Of a stretch of 64,000 nucleotides of DNA, positions 62,252 to 64,000 are shown piece after piece (positions within the stretch are counted from its first letter, which is position 1; the number at the start of each line of letters is the position of its first letter). Both the position numbers and the translations under genes were made by a program. The DNA lies in IMG/VR virus record IMGVR_UViG_3300007609_001486, positions 18,511 through 82,510 of that record; one strand, written 5' to 3'. The DNA is from a virus. The notes under the pieces were generated by a model that had not been told where the DNA came from, did not search any database, and worked only from the letters and a program-made list of their open reading frames with translations.

Positions 62252-62279
62252 ATAGTAACATCTACACAGACAGTGTCAA
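62252..62279 (-). promoter_or_regulatory. Sigma70 promoter for the MoxR gene
   Basis: Minus strand: TTGACA (62279-62274), a 16-bp spacer and TACTAT (62257-62252). The -35 box includes the TGA stop of the upstream gene, the same economy as at 12488. The leader is about 25 nt and contains GAAGGG. Confidence 0.7.
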
Positions 62280-62665
62280 CCATTATCTTCCTGGTCTTGA
62301 CGCATTGCCTTTGTGAGTCCGTACTTGCGAAGATCTCCTGAGAACATTGTGAGCTCTACAGCTTTCTTTTCATCAGTTACGGTAATCCATTTGTTGGTGA
62401 GATAATAAGGACAGTCTATAAATTTATCAAGATAAATTATGATCTGTGTGGTGATAGGTATATCTGGAGGGTATGGAATATCATATGTTGCGATTTCCAG
62501 TTCCTCTAGCACCTTGTATCCTGCATCTGTGAGGCGCAAACCACCCTCATCTTTTTCTCTGGTGTTTTGCCACCAGACTGGAAGATATTCTTTTACGGTG
62601 ATATCGTTTGTGCTTTTACCTAATTGTTGCAGGAAGATTTTAGTATAGGTTTCTTTCCAGTTCAT
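62276..62665 (-). CDS. Conserved small phage protein (129 aa)
   Basis: W-K-E-T-Y-T-K-I-F-L-Q-Q-L-G-K-S at the start is an amphipathic helix. L-R-L-T-D-A-G-Y-K-V-L-E-E-L near residue 43 resembles a winged-helix recognition region, and Y-P-P-D-I-P-I-T-T-Q follows. Proteins like this are frequent in T4-like cyanophages and pelagiphages, but no function is known to me. Its start shares ATGA with the stop of the gene upstream, and its end makes the -35 box of the MoxR promoter. Confidence 0.6.
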   Translation of the reverse strand: MNWKETYTKIFLQQLGKSTNDITVKEYLPVWWQNTREKDEGGLRLTDAGYKVLEELEIATYDIPYPPDIPITTQIIIYLDKFIDCPYYLTNKWITVTDEKKAVELTMFSGDLRKYGLTKAMRQDQEDNG

Positions 62666-63033
62666 TCTTCTTCAACGTACTGTCCGTCTACCAGTTTGTA
62701 CACCGCAAAGTCCTCACACTTGAACATGGTGTTGAGGCGATCTGCAAGATTGTGTGCGTGTCCTGGGTTAGAAAAAGAAGTCTTTTTGTATTTGGGACCA
62801 GGATAGTTTGTGAGCACGTTTGAGCTCTTTAGATTGAAGGGCTTGCCCTGATAGAACACAGCCCAGATAGCTTCCGCTTCAAGGATCTGTTCACATTTGT
62901 ATGTTTTATTATCCGTGTGTTCAAGCAACACGGTGGGCTTAGGCCTGCTCATGGTGTGCAAATTTCCTTCATTATCCTGCACAGTATTTAGCATAATATC
63001 TTCGATTTTAGTCTTTGAAACCTGATCCGCCAT
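62662..63033 (-). CDS. Conserved small phage protein (123 aa)
   Basis: No Cys cluster or membrane segment. Strands R-P-K-P-T-V-L-L-E-H and A-I-W-A-V-F-Y-Q-G-K-P-F-N, then the G-P-K-Y-K-K-T-S-F-S-N-P-G-H-A-H-N-L-A-D-R turn-helix, suggest a small alpha/beta protein. The start overlaps the 80-aa gene upstream by 26 bp. Function unknown; members of this kind are carried by related marine phages. Confidence 0.55.
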   Translation of the reverse strand: MADQVSKTKIEDIMLNTVQDNEGNLHTMSRPKPTVLLEHTDNKTYKCEQILEAEAIWAVFYQGKPFNLKSSNVLTNYPGPKYKKTSFSNPGHAHNLADRLNTMFKCEDFAVYKLVDGQYVEEE

Positions 63034-63250
63034 CTATTTTTACCTCTATAACTTCCTCTGTTGTGCTGTTTTTTGTTAACAGCTTTTCTAGATCTCCATT
63101 TAATCTAGACATCACTAATCCTAATGTGTATGTAAGATTTTTTGCCTGTTGCATTGACAGTTTTATTTCCTTGGCATTGCTGGAGTCAGCCGCCTTGACC
63201 TGTTGTATAAACTGCTGTATTGGCATTGTGTTCAAGGGTTCATTTGACAT
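63008..63250 (-). CDS. Small helical phage protein (80 aa)
   Basis: Nearly all helix: I-Q-Q-F-I-Q-Q-V-K, then L-S-M-Q-Q-A-K-N-L-T-Y-T-L-G-L-V-M and L-N-G-D-L-E-K-L-L, compatible with a short coiled coil. It overlaps both neighbours (11 bp upstream, 26 bp downstream). No motif is recognised. Confidence 0.5.
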   Translation of the reverse strand: MSNEPLNTMPIQQFIQQVKAADSSNAKEIKLSMQQAKNLTYTLGLVMSRLNGDLEKLLTKNSTTEEVIEVKIDGGSGFKD

Positions 63251-63707
63251 TCCACAATGCCTCTTTCATTTCCGACTCTGTCTTGAAGGGTCCTTTGGAA
63301 ACATATCGTTCAATGGTCAACAGCTTGGGACAAAAACTTTTCACCCATCCCTTGTCAAATTGAATGATGTAATATCCTGCACAGTACAAACTCTTGGATT
63401 TTGCCGACTTTGTAAACAATGGAAGATTTTTTTTGACATCAAACATTGTGTTGTGGGGAGTAACGCTTGTGGGGTAACCGTGCACTTCTTTTGACACACC
63501 GTTAGCACCGGCATCGCTCAGTGTAACACTTTTCTTTAGATCAATCCCCAAGAAGCGTTTCACTTGTTTTTTGTTGTCAAAGAATTTGGTCTGCGCAGAG
63601 TTTGAGAACACATACTTCTCATTGTCAAAAGCCAACGTACCGATGCGCTCCCCTTGATCTTCCACTATCCAAAATTTATCTTTCAATAATGCTTTTAGTT
63701 CTATCAT
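63240..63707 (-). CDS. Conserved phage protein of unknown function (155 aa)
   Basis: The ATG at 63707 (M-I-E-L-K-A-L-L-K-D-K-F-W-I-V) is chosen because it overlaps the upstream stop; longer starts run into the next gene. F-W-I-V-E-D-Q-G-E-R-I-G-T-L strands, then K-R-F-L-G-I-D-L, and a conserved-looking E-V-H-G-Y-P-T-S-V-T-P-H-N. Proteins of this pattern recur in T4-like cyanophages. Function not established. Confidence 0.6.
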   Translation of the reverse strand: MIELKALLKDKFWIVEDQGERIGTLAFDNEKYVFSNSAQTKFFDNKKQVKRFLGIDLKKSVTLSDAGANGVSKEVHGYPTSVTPHNTMFDVKKNLPLFTKSAKSKSLYCAGYYIIQFDKGWVKSFCPKLLTIERYVSKGPFKTESEMKEALWNVK

Positions 63708-63967
63708 TTTATATACCTTGCATTTAAGGGTTCTGAAAAGCTCTGTGCTTGATCGGCAATGCGTTGCATGTCCCATTTTGCACAAAACTTCATTAGCCGC
63801 ATACCTACTTGGCTAATGTTTTTGGTCTCTACTGTATCGATTGTTTCGTTAATAATTGCCCTGATGTCTTCAGGTTGGGCGGTTAAATCACACAGGGTAA
63901 CATTTCTACTGTAATCATCCAGTACCCGATGTTCTTCTCCGTTATGGTCTACCCACCGTTGTAGCAT
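63704..63967 (-). CDS. Small conserved phage protein (87 aa)
   Basis: R-W-V-D-H-N-G-E-E-H at the N-terminus, then a helical body (I-R-A-I-I-N-E-T-I-D-T-V, M-R-L-M-K-F-C-A-K-W-D). It shares ATGA with the next gene. The 33 bases upstream to the window end hold no visible promoter. Function unknown. Confidence 0.55.
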   Translation of the reverse strand: MLQRWVDHNGEEHRVLDDYSRNVTLCDLTAQPEDIRAIINETIDTVETKNISQVGMRLMKFCAKWDMQRIADQAQSFSEPLNARYIK

Positions 63968-64000
63968 TAGATTGTTCCAATTAAATCCTTTGCTGGACTT

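Noticed and set aside
1-64000. tRNA genes, CRISPR arrays, insertion sequences, attachment sites
   Set aside because: None seen by eye: coding density leaves little room, and no transposase, integrase or repeat array is visible. A tRNA scan would be decisive.

Overview
The window looks like part of the genome of a large lytic T4-like marine myovirus, of the pelagiphage/cyanophage kind. I infer this from the tail-fibre and collar proteins, T4-type late promoters (NATAAATA) before structural genes, the MoxR ATPase plus VWA metallopeptidase pair, and dense head-to-tail genes with ATGA or 8-bp overlaps. I see no integrase, tRNA, rRNA, CRISPR array or host housekeeping gene. No stretch of more than about 80 bases lacks a gene.

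Layout. (1) 1-12491, plus strand: virion genes. These are a very large structural protein cut by the window edge, a 204-aa structural protein, three tail-fibre-like proteins sharing an N-terminal module (the first with a tail-collar domain), and a pair of paralogous structural proteins. (2) 12488-56947: a cassette of about 44 kb of accessory metabolic genes, visibly more AT-rich than the flanks. It opens with a near-consensus sigma70 promoter. It holds glycosyltransferase-like proteins, two methyltransferases, two SGNH-hydrolase-like proteins, sixteen radical SAM enzymes (one split in two), a PP-loop ATP pyrophosphatase, eight 2-oxoglutarate/Fe(II)-oxygenase-like proteins, two SDR-like proteins, an amidinotransferase, a class III aminotransferase, two flavin-dependent halogenase-like proteins, an AdoMet-decarboxylase-like protein and several orphans. 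Strand alternates in short islands that overlap tail to tail and diverge from tiny intergenic gaps. (3) 56897-64000, minus strand: a tail fibre, small conserved T4-like phage proteins, and the VWA metallopeptidase and MoxR ATPase behind sigma70-type promoters.

How the genes may work together (inference). The radical SAM proteins fall into families. Type A is about 410-470 aa and carries a SPASM/twitch-like Cys module before the radical SAM core. Type B is about 350 aa with a C-terminal SPASM-like module. Type C begins W-x-x-G-[KR]-R-C-N and ends in a Cys-rich tail. There is also a tetraether-synthase-like zinc-ribbon protein and a tandem pair with B12-binding-like N-termini. Mixed with oxygenases, halogenases, methyl-, amidino- and aminotransferases and sugar-transfer proteins, the set resembles a natural-product or peptide/glycan tailoring pathway carried by a virus. 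The substrate cannot be read from the sequence. Two plus-strand islands start with an exact TATAAATA followed by five bases and then ATG, which predicts leaderless late mRNAs if T4 spacing applies.
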